Below, one piece after another: positions 10,224-18,509 of a DNA stretch of 64,000 nt (position 1 is its first letter; every line of letters begins with the position of its first letter). Source of the stretch: Streptomyces aureocirculatus (GTDB lineage Bacteria; Actinomycetota; Actinomycetes; Streptomycetales; Streptomycetaceae); NCBI RefSeq assembly GCF_000720475.1, contig NZ_JOAP01000028.1, forward strand, positions 124,001-188,000, given 5' to 3'. Position numbers and translations under genes: made by a program. The notes beneath the pieces were generated by a model. That model worked only from the letters and a program-made list of their open reading frames with translations, was not told the DNA's origin and did not search any database.

Positions 10224-10333
10224 TCCTGACCCCTGGCGCATGCGGTACGGCCCCGCGGACGACCGGGCGGCGGCAGACAATCCCGCCAGGTACAGTGCGG
10301 AGATCAGCAGACCGTATGGTGAGGCCCCCGCAC

Positions 10334-11182
10334 GTGTTGACCCAGACCACCACCAGGGTGCTCGAACCGAGTGACCTGGACGCGGCGCTCGCGGTACTCG
10401 ACCGCGAGCCGGTCGCCAATGCCTTCGTCACCGCCCGGGTGCGCATGGCGGGCCTCGACCCGTGGCGCCTCGGCGGCGAGATGTGGGGCTGGTACGAGGA
10501 CGGCATGCTGGAGTCCCTGTGCTACGCGGGCGCCAACCTCGTCCCGATCTGCGCGTCTCCGCGTGCCGTGCGCGGCTTCGCCGACCGCGCCCGCAGGGCA
10601 GGACGCCGCTGCTCCTCCATCGTCGGCCCCGCCGAGGCCACCGCCCAACTGTGGCGGCTGCTCGAACCGTCCTGGGGCCCGGCCCGCGAGGTCCGCTCCC
10701 AGCAGCCGCTGATGGTCGCCGACCGGCTGCCCGGCGACATCACGCCCGACCCCTACGTCCGCCGCGTCCGCAAGGACGAGATGGAGACGATCATGCCGGC
10801 GTGCGTGGCGATGTTCACCGAGGAGGTCGGCATCTCCCCGCTCTCCGGCGACGGCGGACTGCTCTACCAGGCCCGGGTCGCCGAACTCGTCGGTTCAGGA
10901 CGCTCCTTCGCCCGCCTCGACGCCGACGGCCGCGTCGTCTTCAAGGCCGAGATCGGCGCATCGACGGAGCTGGCGTGCCAGGTGCAGGGTGTGTGGGTGG
11001 CGCCCGAGTACCGGGGGCGGGGGTATGCGGCGCCCGGCATGGCCGCCGTCATGCGGTACGCCCTCGCGGACGTGGCGCCCCTCGTCAGTCTCTACGTCAA
11101 CGACTTCAACACGGCGGCACGAGCCACCTACCGCCGGGTCGGCTTCAAGGAAGTCGGCGCCTTCATGAGCGTCCTCTTCTGA
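10334..11182 (+). CDS. GNAT-type acetyltransferase with N-terminal DUF4081-like domain
   Basis: The 282-residue product has an N-terminal DUF4081-like half (LGGEMWGWYEDG, CYAGANLVPI) and a C-terminal GNAT acetyl-CoA-binding domain. In the latter GVWVAPEYRGRGYAAPGMAA is the pyrophosphate-binding motif A, and SLYVNDFNTAARATYRRVGF is motif B. A gene of this type follows ispG in mycobacteria too, so the position is conserved; the acceptor substrate is unknown. I chose GTG at 10334 because GGTGAGG sits nine bases upstream; an ATG at 10316 would add six residues. The long open frame back to 9260 is an overlap shadow of ispG. Confidence 0.85.
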   Translation: MLTQTTTRVLEPSDLDAALAVLDREPVANAFVTARVRMAGLDPWRLGGEMWGWYEDGMLESLCYAGANLVPICASPRAVRGFADRARRAGRRCSSIVGPAEATAQLWRLLEPSWGPAREVRSQQPLMVADRLPGDITPDPYVRRVRKDEMETIMPACVAMFTEEVGISPLSGDGGLLYQARVAELVGSGRSFARLDADGRVVFKAEIGASTELACQVQGVWVAPEYRGRGYAAPGMAAVMRYALADVAPLVSLYVNDFNTAARATYRRVGFKEVGAFMSVLF

Positions 11183-11193
11183 CCTTTCCGTCA

Positions 11194-11331
11194 GGGGCCC
11201 CGTCAGGGGCGCGGAGAACTGCGCGACCAGCCCAAGAAAAGCCGCAGACGCGTCTGCACGGTGACTCGGCAGACGCGTCCGCGGCTGGTAGCGCGCTGAG
11301 CGCGCAGTTCCCCGCGCCCCTGACGGGGCCC
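11194..11331. repeat. Large nested inverted repeat between two acetyltransferase genes
   Basis: The outer arms, about 32 bp each (11194-11225 and 11300-11331), contain AGGGGCGCGGAGAACTGCGC and its near-perfect complement. Inside lies a second inverted pair around CAGACGCGTC. The whole element could form a 138-bp cruciform or a very strong RNA hairpin. The GGGGCGCGGGGAACTGCGCG type sequence is common in Streptomyces intergenic regions. It probably ends the ispG-acetyltransferase transcript. Confidence 0.7.
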
Positions 11332-11383
11332 GTTTCCGGTCGCGCCCGGCGGTCGGTGCCGCTTGGCGAAGTAGGGTGCCCGC

Positions 11384-11932
11384 ATGACGGACGAAGTCGT
11401 GATCGGGCCCCTGGATCTCGCGGAGCGAGTGGACGACGCACTGCGCGTACAGGCCCTCGCCTTCGGGCTCAGCGACGACGAGATCGCGGTACGCCGCCAG
11501 ATCGTCCTGCGGCACCTCACCTACCCCGGGGCGCGGGCGTACGGCGCGACCACCGGCGACGGGCGGCTCATCGGCTTCGTCTACGGCATGCCCAACGACC
11601 GCGGACACTGGTGGTCCACGGTCGTCGAGCCCTATCTCCGCGGCTGGGGCCTCGACGACTGGCTCGACGGCTCCTTCGTGATCACCGAGCTGCACGTACG
11701 CCCCGGCTACCAGAACCGCGGCATCGGCCGCACCCTGATCACCACCATCACGGACACCGCCGCCGAGCCCCGCTCGATCCTCTCCGCCATCGACGCCGAG
11801 AGCCCCGCCCGCGGCCTGTACCGCTCGCTCGGCTACACCGACCTGGCGTGCAACGTCCTCTTCCCGAGCGCACCCAAGCCGTACGCCGTGATGGGCGCCC
11901 CGCTGCCGCTTGTGCGTCCCGCGCGGGGCTGA
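11384..11932 (+). CDS. GNAT-family N-acetyltransferase
   Basis: This 182-residue single-domain protein has the GNAT fold. The acetyl-CoA loop is in ELHVRPGYQNRGIGRTLITT, and the C-terminal motif is ESPARGLYRSLGY. The ATG at 11384 starts the family-like sequence. It lies between a large inverted repeat and proS and appears to be a stand-alone unit. The substrate cannot be inferred. Confidence 0.85.
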   Translation: MTDEVVIGPLDLAERVDDALRVQALAFGLSDDEIAVRRQIVLRHLTYPGARAYGATTGDGRLIGFVYGMPNDRGHWWSTVVEPYLRGWGLDDWLDGSFVITELHVRPGYQNRGIGRTLITTITDTAAEPRSILSAIDAESPARGLYRSLGYTDLACNVLFPSAPKPYAVMGAPLPLVRPARG

Positions 11933-12012
11933 CGGCCGGGAAACGGATTTCCGGGTGCGCGCTCACCGGGGCTAACCTGCGCCCACCACACTTTTCGTAG
12001 CAGGAGTTCATC

Positions 12013-13707
12013 ATGGCCCAGGTCCAGCGCATGTCCCGTTTGATGGTCAAGACACTGCGCGACGACCCGGCGGACGCGGAGACGCTCAACCACAAGCTGC
12101 TCGTGCGCGCCGGCTACGTACGCCGCACCGCCGCGGGCATCTGGACCTGGCTGCCGCTCGGCAAGAAGGTCTACGAGAACGTCGCCCGCATCGTGCGCGA
12201 GGAGATGGACGCCATCGGCGGCCAGGAGGTCCTGCTCCCCGCCCTGCTGCCCAAGGAGCCCTACGAGGCAAGCGGGCGCTACGAGGAGTACGGCGACCTG
12301 CTCTTCCGCCTCAAGGACCGCAAGGGCTCCGACTACGTCCTCGGCCCCACCCACGAAGAGATCTTCACCCAGGTCGTCAAGGACCAGTGCTCGTCCTACA
12401 AGGACCTGCCGGTGATCCTCTACCAGATCCAGACCAAGTACCGCGATGAGGCCCGCCCCCGCGCCGGTGTGCTGCGCGGCCGCGAGTTCCAGATGAAGGA
12501 CTCGTACTCCTTCGACACCTCCGACGAGGGCCTCGCCGAGGCGTACGCCCTGCACCGCGGCGCCTACCAGCGCATCTTCGAGCGCCTCGGCCTGGACTAC
12601 CGCATCGTGTCCGCCGTGTCCGGCGCCATGGGCGGCTCGGCGTCCGAGGAGTTCCTCGCGCCCGCGCCCGCCGGTGAGGACACCTTCGTGGACTGTCCCG
12701 AGTGCGACTACGCGGCGAACACCGAGGCCGTGACCTTCGCCCTGAAGCCCGTGTCCGTCGAAGGACACCCCGCGGCCGAGGAACTGGACACCCCCGACAC
12801 CCCCACCATCGAGACCCTCGCCGAGCACCTGGGCGTCCCGGCCTCCGCCACCCTCAAGAACCTCCTCGTCAAGGTCGACGGCGAGATCGTGGCCGTGGGC
12901 GTGCCCGGTGACCGCGAGGTCGACCTCGGCAAGCTCGCCGAGCACCTCGCCCCCGCCGAGGTCGAGCTGGTCACCGCCGAGGACTTCGAGGGCCGCGACG
13001 ACCTGGTACGCGGCTACGTCGGCCCCCAGGGCCTCGGCAAGGTCCGCTACCTCGCCGACCCGCGCGTCGCGCCCGGCACCTCCTGGATCACCGGCGCCAA
13101 CAAGCCCGACACGCACGCCCGCAACGTCGTGTGCGGCCGTGACTTCGAGGTCGACGACTACCTGGACGTCGTCGTGGTCGAGGCCGGGGACCCCTGCCCC
13201 CTCTGCGGCGCGGGCCTGAAGCTGGGCCGTGCGATCGAGATCGGCCACATCTTCCAGCTCGGCCGCAAGTACGCCGACACCTTCCAGCTCGACGTCCTCG
13301 GCCAGAACGGCAAGCCCGTCCGCGTCACCATGGGCTCCTACGGCATCGGTGTCTCCCGTGCTGTCGCCGCGCTCGTCGAGCAGACCGCCGACGAGCAGGG
13401 GCTCTGCTGGTCCAAGGAGGTCGCTCCGGCCGATGTGCACGTCGTCGCCGCGGGCAAGGCCGTGCAGACCGAGCTGGCCCTCGATGTGGCCGCGCAGCTC
13501 GGGGCCGCCGGGGTGCGGGTGCTCGTCGACGACCGGGCCGGTGTCTCGCCCGGCGTCAAGTTCACCGACGCCGAGCTGATCGGTGTTCCGCAGATCCTGG
13601 TCGCGGGGCGCCGCTCCGCGGAGGGGGTCTTGGAGCTCAAGAACCGGCGCACCGGTGAGCGCGAGGAGCTCTCCGTGGCGGAGGCGATCGCCCGCCTGTC
13701 GGCGTAG
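12013..13707 (+). CDS. proS: Prolyl-tRNA synthetase
   Basis: This 564-residue class II synthetase charges tRNA-Pro. Motif 2 is within [20 protein letters not shown], and motif 3 is [17 protein letters not shown]. Between them lies the ~180-residue YbaK-like editing insertion (about residues 225-400, [20 protein letters not shown]) that deacylates mischarged Ala-tRNA-Pro. This marks the bacterial long form. A C-terminal anticodon-binding domain follows ([29 protein letters not shown]). The ATG at 12013 has AGGAG eight bases upstream. Confidence 0.97.
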   Translation: MAQVQRMSRLMVKTLRDDPADAETLNHKLLVRAGYVRRTAAGIWTWLPLGKKVYENVARIVREEMDAIGGQEVLLPALLPKEPYEASGRYEEYGDLLFRLKDRKGSDYVLGPTHEEIFTQVVKDQCSSYKDLPVILYQIQTKYRDEARPRAGVLRGREFQMKDSYSFDTSDEGLAEAYALHRGAYQRIFERLGLDYRIVSAVSGAMGGSASEEFLAPAPAGEDTFVDCPECDYAANTEAVTFALKPVSVEGHPAAEELDTPDTPTIETLAEHLGVPASATLKNLLVKVDGEIVAVGVPGDREVDLGKLAEHLAPAEVELVTAEDFEGRDDLVRGYVGPQGLGKVRYLADPRVAPGTSWITGANKPDTHARNVVCGRDFEVDDYLDVVVVEAGDPCPLCGAGLKLGRAIEIGHIFQLGRKYADTFQLDVLGQNGKPVRVTMGSYGIGVSRAVAALVEQTADEQGLCWSKEVAPADVHVVAAGKAVQTELALDVAAQLGAAGVRVLVDDRAGVSPGVKFTDAELIGVPQILVAGRRSAEGVLELKNRRTGEREELSVAEAIARLSA

Positions 13708-13715
13708 GCCCTTGC

Positions 13716-13760
13716 GGGGCGCCCGCTGCATCCTCAGCGGGCTCCGCGCGCGGGCGCCCC
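13716..13760 (+). terminator. Hairpin after proS
   Basis: An 11-bp inverted repeat (GGGGCGCCCGC / GCGGGCGCCCC) starts nine bases after the proS stop. It merges into dispersed repeat cluster 3. Confidence 0.6.
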
Positions 13761-13770
13761 TGCTCCGGTC

Positions 13771-13950
13771 CTGGGGCTCCGCCCCAGACCCCGTCATCGG
13801 CCTGCGGCCTCGTCCTCAATCGCCGGACGGGCTCGAATTCTCGCCGGTGCGGCGTAGATCTTTTAGCCCGTCCGGCGTTTGAGGACGAGGCGCGGAGCGC
13901 CGATAGAGCTGGGGTCCAGGGGGCGCAGCGCCCCTGGTTCGGGAAGGGGC
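13771..13950. repeat. Dispersed intergenic repeat, cluster 3 (inverted plus direct copy)
   Basis: Positions 13771-13836 carry a reverse copy (GGGGCTCCGCCCCAG tail, CGTCCTCAATCGCCGGACGG). Positions 13864-13950 carry a forward copy (AGCCCGTCCGGCGTTTGAGG through GGTTCGGGAAGGGGC). The cluster fills the gap between the convergent proS and kinase-fold genes, where a two-way terminator would be expected. Confidence 0.8.
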
Positions 13951-13973
13951 GGGCCTGGGGCGTCCCACGCGGG

Positions 13974-14888
13974 CTACAGCCAGCCCGCGAACTCCAGGAG
14001 CAACTCCGCGTCCTGGGTGCGCCCCACGCGCAGCGCGCGCACACCGGACTCCACGGCCCGGAACAAGGTCCACCCCCGAAGCCGCTCCTGGTCCACTTCC
14101 AGGGACTCGGCGAGCCGCTTGACGCGCCGCCGCGTCACCCCGGCCCCCGACGGCGTGGCGATCAGATCCTCCACCCGGTCCCGCACGAGGCGCGCCAGAT
14201 CGAACGCGCACTCACCCACCACCGGATCGGGCCCCACGGCCAGCCACGGCACCCGCTCGGCGGCAAGCACCTTGCTCTGCCGGAACGTCCCGTGCAGCAG
14301 CACCGCGTCCCCGGGCCCCGCGGGCACCGAGCCGAGCAGCTCGTCGCGCGCCGCGAGCGCGGCGCTCACCAGCGGCCGGACGTCCGGCTCCGCGCACGCG
14401 GCCATCGCGTCGGCCTGCCGCCCCGTCCGCTCCGCGACGGTCTCGAACCGGTGCCCCGCGGGCGGCGGCACCCACAGCCGCCGCAGCGTCCCCGCCGCCT
14501 CCAGCATCGACTTGGCCTCGGGCAGCGACCGTACGGACACATCCCGGTGCAGCCGTTCCACCAAGTACGCCCCGTCGGCCCCGGTATCGGCGTCGAGGAG
14601 CCGCGCGGCCCCCAGACCGCCCCAGTGCGCCATTGCGGCCCGCTCGCTGTCCGGCCGCGACCGCGGCGGCACCAGCTTGAGCACCGCGGGCGTGTCCTCG
14701 CGGGTCCGTACGAGCACGACGAGGCTGCTGCGACCGCCCGGCACCTGGACCCGCTCGACCGTCAGCTCCCGGCGCGCCACCGCGTCCCGTACCAGTTCGG
14801 GCAGGCGGTTGAGCCAGTCGGCGGTGGCGGTGTCGCGCGGCGTCTCGCCGAGCGCACGGACGAGGCGCGGCGGCGGTTCGAAAGCCAT
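13974..14888 (-). CDS. Aminoglycoside-phosphotransferase-fold protein, probable pseudokinase
   Basis: The 304-residue product has the APH(6)/hydroxyurea-kinase layout: an N-lobe with the ATP-lysine candidate K71 in VLKLVPP, and a C-lobe with LLHGTFRQSKVL (197-208) and WLAVGPDPVVGECAFDLARL. In active relatives these read HGDLHxxN and IDP. Here the catalytic-loop Asp is Thr201 and the metal-binding Asp is Gly219, so phosphotransfer looks unlikely. The gene is the last of a - strand trio with a DUF4439 protein and a lipoprotein, 147 bp from the former. A resistance role is therefore doubtful; a binding or regulatory role is inferred. Confidence 0.8.
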   Translation of the reverse strand: MAFEPPPRLVRALGETPRDTATADWLNRLPELVRDAVARRELTVERVQVPGGRSSLVVLVRTREDTPAVLKLVPPRSRPDSERAAMAHWGGLGAARLLDADTGADGAYLVERLHRDVSVRSLPEAKSMLEAAGTLRRLWVPPPAGHRFETVAERTGRQADAMAACAEPDVRPLVSAALAARDELLGSVPAGPGDAVLLHGTFRQSKVLAAERVPWLAVGPDPVVGECAFDLARLVRDRVEDLIATPSGAGVTRRRVKRLAESLEVDQERLRGWTLFRAVESGVRALRVGRTQDAELLLEFAGWL

Positions 14889-15035
14889 GCGCGAGGTGTT
14901 CCCTTCCCGGCCGCCCGAAGGCGTTCGTGTCCCAACTGCCCGAAGGCATGCGTACGTGGTGGCGCCGTCACGCCGACGGGCCCGGCCGCCCCTGAGGACG
15001 TCCGTGCACCGGGCCTGCGCGGCGACACCGGGGCG

Positions 15036-15548
15036 TCATCCGGACGCGGCCGACCGCTCCGCGAGCCCTGGGAAGGCTACGCTCCCGCCACGCCACCGCG
15101 CCGCCCGCACCGCCGCCTCCCGCAGCGACTCGGCCGCCATTCCGCGCCGCGCACCGCCCGCCGCCCGCACCAGGTCGGCGTAGACCCCGGCCACCCGCTC
15201 CTCAAGCTCGGCCGCGAGCCGTGCGGCAGCCGCCGCGTCCGGCACCGGGAAGGGCAGCGCGTACGCGGCCGCCGAGGACTCCGGCTCGCCGCCGAGCTCG
15301 CGCACCGCCCGCCGCAACTCGTCCCTGCGCGCGCGGTGCGCGTCGTACGCCGTACGGGCCTCCGCCCTGCGCCCGTCACCGATACGGCCGCCGACGACGC
15401 CGTACCCGTACACGGCCGCGTGCTCGGCCCGCAGCGCCGCCTGCACGGCCTTGAGCTCGGCCTTCGCACCGCCGCCCGCGGCGTCGTCCCGCTCTTCGTC
15501 CGGCGCCGCGTCCTGTGCCGCCCGGCTCACTCGGCTCACTTGGCTCAC
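15036..15548 (-). CDS. Ferritin-like DUF4439 domain protein
   Basis: This 170-residue protein is mostly helical. LKAVQAALRAEHAAVYGYGV near residue 35 is the first helix of the DUF4439 ferritin-like fold, and further helices contain ARTAYDAHRARRDELRRAVR and AAELEERVAGVYADLVRA. The family resembles four-helix di-iron proteins, but no function is established. The start is a GTG that overlaps the stop of the upstream lipoprotein gene (GTGA), so the two are coupled. The larger open frame to 15995 runs through the lipoprotein gene in another frame and is rejected. Confidence 0.8.
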   Translation of the reverse strand: MSQVSRVSRAAQDAAPDEERDDAAGGGAKAELKAVQAALRAEHAAVYGYGVVGGRIGDGRRAEARTAYDAHRARRDELRRAVRELGGEPESSAAAYALPFPVPDAAAAARLAAELEERVAGVYADLVRAAGGARRGMAAESLREAAVRAARWRGGSVAFPGLAERSAASG

Positions 15549-16096
15549 TTGTCGTCCTCCGTCAGCAGGTAGGCGTGCGCTGCGCCCGCCGCCGCCACGG
15601 ACGCGAGCAGTCGGGCGAGTTCGGCGGGCGCTTCCTGGAGCTGCTTGCCGCGGCGGTCGGCGAGGTCCCGTTCCGCCGTGGCGAGGAACCGCAGCGCGCT
15701 CATCCTGCCGGGCGGTACGTCGACCGGCTTCGCCGACGATGAGGCGGCGGAGGGGGCGGGAGAGCCGGGGGAGTCGGGGGAGGCGTTCTTCGTGGGTGGG
15801 TGGGTGCCGCCGAACGCCTTCTCGTGCCGTGCCACTTCCGCCCGCAGCGGCCCGAGACGGTCCGAGAGGGAGGCGTGCGCCGCGAGCACGGCGTCGTACC
15901 GGCGCAGCAGCTCCGCGCTGTCCCGCGCCGCACGCGCGCGTACCCGCTTCTCGGCGGACGAGCGTCCGTCGCTCGCGGTGTCGGAGCCCGAGCACCCGGC
16001 GAGCAGCAGTGTGCTCCCGGCCGCCGCGGCGCCGGTGAGCAGGCTCCGTCTGCGCGGGCCGGGGCGGGACCTCGAAGGGGTGACATACGACGGCAC
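15545..16096 (-). CDS. Tat-type secreted lipoprotein of unknown function
   Basis: The 183-residue protein starts at GTG 16096, with GAGGA eight bases upstream. Its N-terminus has a twin-arginine-like PRRRSLLTG segment, a hydrophobic stretch, and the lipobox LLAGC. It should therefore be exported and lipid-anchored outside the membrane. The mature part is a charged helical region (DSAELLRRYDAVLAAHASLS), a Ser/Pro-rich linker, and another helix pair (ALRFLATAERDLADRRGKQL). It looks like a partner of the coupled DUF4439 protein. I recognise no catalytic motif. Confidence 0.75.
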   Translation of the reverse strand: MPSYVTPSRSRPGPRRRSLLTGAAAAGSTLLLAGCSGSDTASDGRSSAEKRVRARAARDSAELLRRYDAVLAAHASLSDRLGPLRAEVARHEKAFGGTHPPTKNASPDSPGSPAPSAASSSAKPVDVPPGRMSALRFLATAERDLADRRGKQLQEAPAELARLLASVAAAGAAHAYLLTEDDK

Positions 16097-16213
16097 GGCA
16101 GACGTCCTCGGAAAGGTGGGCCGCGAGGGCACGAGGGGCGGGGGCGGGCGGCAGGCCCTGGGTCGGTGATCACCGTACCTGCGCCCTGTCCTCGTACGTG
16201 CGATCGACTCGAT

Positions 16214-16246
16214 GTATGGGCGACGTATGGGCGACGTATGGGCGAC
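16214..16246 (+). repeat. Three tandem copies of an 11-bp unit upstream of rimP
   Basis: GTATGGGCGAC occurs three times head to tail in the divergent region between the lipoprotein gene and rimP, about 120 bp before the rimP start. It may be a regulator binding array or plain slippage. Confidence 0.7.
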
Positions 16247-16368
16247 CGGCTCGGTCCCGGGGCGTTCCGCGGGCCGGTGGGTGACGGCAACACCCTCCGG
16301 GACCGGATACCCTTTGACCAGACACGCGACGATCCCACAACAGCACACGCGGCCGAGGAGTCACCCGG

Positions 16369-16878
16369 ATGAGCACCACCCAGAGCGAGAGGCTGCGAGA
16401 ACTGCTCGAACCGCTCGTCAGCTCCCAGGATCTGGATCTCGAAGAGATCGAAGTGGCCCCGGTCGGACGCAAGCGAGTGCTGCGAGTCGTCATCGACTCC
16501 GAGGACGGCGTGGACCTCGACACGATCGCGGAAGTGAGCCGCCTGCTCTCCGCGAAGCTCGACGAGAGCGACGCCATGGGCGAGGGGGAGTACGACCTGG
16601 AGGTCGGATCCCCCGGCGCCGAGCGCGCCCTGACCGAGCACCGCCACTACGTGCGTGCTGTGGACCGCCTGGCGAAGTTCCAGTTGAAGGAGGGCGGCGA
16701 GTTCGTCGCCCGCATCCTCACCGTGGACGACGAGGGGCTCGATCTGGAGGTACCCGGCGTGAAGGGCCGCAAGCCCACATCCCGCCGCCTGGCCTTCGCC
16801 GAGATCGACAAGGCGCGCGTGCAGGTCGAGTTCAACCGCAAGGACAAGAAGGACATGAAGGAAGAGGAGGAGGCGTAG
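16369..16878 (+). CDS. rimP: Ribosome maturation factor RimP
   Basis: This 169-residue protein assists 30S subunit maturation. The N-terminal alpha/beta domain shows [20 protein letters not shown] and [17 protein letters not shown], then [20 protein letters not shown], the family signature. The C-terminal SH3-like domain (about 95-150) is followed by a highly charged tail ([12 protein letters not shown]). It opens the transcription-translation cluster, with nusA two bases beyond its stop. Confidence 0.93.
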   Translation: MSTTQSERLRELLEPLVSSQDLDLEEIEVAPVGRKRVLRVVIDSEDGVDLDTIAEVSRLLSAKLDESDAMGEGEYDLEVGSPGAERALTEHRHYVRAVDRLAKFQLKEGGEFVARILTVDDEGLDLEVPGVKGRKPTSRRLAFAEIDKARVQVEFNRKDKKDMKEEEEA

Positions 16879-16880
16879 CC

Positions 16881-17939
16881 GTGGACATCGACATGAGTGC
16901 CCTGCGGGGTCTGGTACGGGAGAAAGAGATCTCCTTCGACCTCCTCGTCGAGGCGATCGAGTCGGCCCTCCTCATCGCCTACCACCGCACCGACGGCAGC
17001 TTCCGTCGCGCACGCGTGAAGCTGGACCGCGACAGCGGCCATGTGACGGTGTGGGCGACGGAGGACCCGGCGGACCTGGAAGAGGGCCAGGAGCCGAAGG
17101 AGTTCGACGACACCCCGTCCGACTTCGGCCGCATCGCCGCCACCACCGCCAAGCAGGTCATCCTGCAGCGGCTGCGCGACGCCGAGGACGACGCGACGCT
17201 CGGTGAGTACGCCGGCCGCGAGGGCGACATCGTCACCGGCGTCGTCCAGCAGGGCCGCGACCCGAAGAACGTCCTGGTCGACATCGGCAAGCTGGAGGCC
17301 ATCCTGCCCGTGCAGGAGCAGGTCCCCGGCGAGGAGTACCGGCACGGCATGCGCCTGCGCTCCTACGTCGTCCGGGTGGCCAAGGGCGTCCGCGGCCCGT
17401 CCGTGACCCTGTCGCGCACCCACCCGAACCTGGTCAAGAAGCTGTTCGCCCTCGAGGTGCCGGAGATCGCCGACGGGTCGGTGGAGATCGCCGCCATCGC
17501 CCGCGAGGCCGGCCACCGCACCAAGATCGCGGTCCGTTCGACCCGCTCGGGCCTGAACCCCAAGGGCGCCTGCATCGGCCCCATGGGCAGCCGCGTGCGC
17601 AACGTCATGGGCGAGCTCAACGGTGAGAAGATCGACATCGTGGACTGGTCGGAGGACCCGGGCGACATGGTCGCCCACGCGCTCTCCCCGGCCCGCGTCA
17701 GCAAGGTCGAGATCGTGGACCTGGCCGCCCGCTCCGCCCGCGTGACCGTGCCCGACTACCAGCTCTCGCTGGCGATCGGCAAGGAGGGCCAGAACGCCCG
17801 CCTCGCGGCCCGGCTCACCGGCTGGCGCATCGACATCCGTCCGGACACCGAGGTGCCCGATGGACCGGCGCGATCCGGCCGCTCCGGGGACTCCGAGCCC
17901 GGCGCGGAGGACCGGCCGCGGGACCGATCGCGGGACTGA
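16881..17939 (+). CDS. nusA: Transcription termination/antitermination protein NusA
   Basis: The 352-residue product has the short actinobacterial NusA layout. An N-terminal RNA-polymerase-binding domain (about 1-125) comes first, then an S1 domain ([22 protein letters not shown]), KH1 ([24 protein letters not shown]) and KH2 ([20 protein letters not shown]). The E. coli-type acidic repeats are absent, as expected in this phylum. The GTG at 16881 follows the rimP stop by two bases, and the rimP tail supplies GAGGAGG as its binding site. The C-terminus ends in short Asp/Arg repeats. Confidence 0.95.
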   Translation: MDIDMSALRGLVREKEISFDLLVEAIESALLIAYHRTDGSFRRARVKLDRDSGHVTVWATEDPADLEEGQEPKEFDDTPSDFGRIAATTAKQVILQRLRDAEDDATLGEYAGREGDIVTGVVQQGRDPKNVLVDIGKLEAILPVQEQVPGEEYRHGMRLRSYVVRVAKGVRGPSVTLSRTHPNLVKKLFALEVPEIADGSVEIAAIAREAGHRTKIAVRSTRSGLNPKGACIGPMGSRVRNVMGELNGEKIDIVDWSEDPGDMVAHALSPARVSKVEIVDLAARSARVTVPDYQLSLAIGKEGQNARLAARLTGWRIDIRPDTEVPDGPARSGRSGDSEPGAEDRPRDRSRD

Positions 17940-18064
17940 TCGCGGGACTGATCCGCCCCGAAAGTGCCATGGCCGGCCGCACCCGGCCAGGTACTGATCA
18001 AGACAACAGTCGTTCGATTTCTGCCCCAAAGGGGTGAGGTCGGTGCGGGGAGGTAGACTTAAGC

Positions 18065-18364
18065 GTGTCTGGCCGGACGTATGCCCGCGCATGCCCTGAA
18101 CGCACGTGTGTGGGGTGTCGGGAGCGAGCGGCCAAGAACGAGCTGCTGCGCATCGTGGCGGTCGAGGGCGTCTGCGTCCCCGACCCAAGCGGTACGCTGC
18201 CCGGCCGGGGTGCCTACGTGCACCCCGCCCTGGTCTGTCTCGACCTGGCGCTCCGGCGCCGGGCGTTCCCCCGGGCCTTCCGGGCCCAGGGACCGCTCGA
18301 CACCGCGGAACTGCGCGGGAATGTCGAGGCAGCCGAGACCGTTGCCCAGCAGGCAACACCGTAG
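18065..18364 (+). CDS. ylxR: YlxR family RNA-binding protein (DUF448)
   Basis: The 99-residue protein has the family signature RTCVGCRERAAKNELLRIV near the N-terminus and GRGAYVHPALVCLDLALRRR in the middle. It sits between nusA and infB, its standard place. Family members are small basic proteins proposed to bind RNA or nucleoid DNA. The GTG start at 18065 follows GGGGAGG. Confidence 0.9.
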   Translation: MSGRTYARACPERTCVGCRERAAKNELLRIVAVEGVCVPDPSGTLPGRGAYVHPALVCLDLALRRRAFPRAFRAQGPLDTAELRGNVEAAETVAQQATP

Positions 18365-18509
18365 GACGTGTCGCACGGAACCCCGTGCGGCCCTGGTACC
18401 CCGCGAGTTGGAAGTAGGTCGAGATTGCGATGAGCACTCGATGAGCACGCGATGAGTACGCCCATGAAGTAGCGACGGTCCGGCGTAACCCGGACCTAAA
18501 AGGAGCGAA

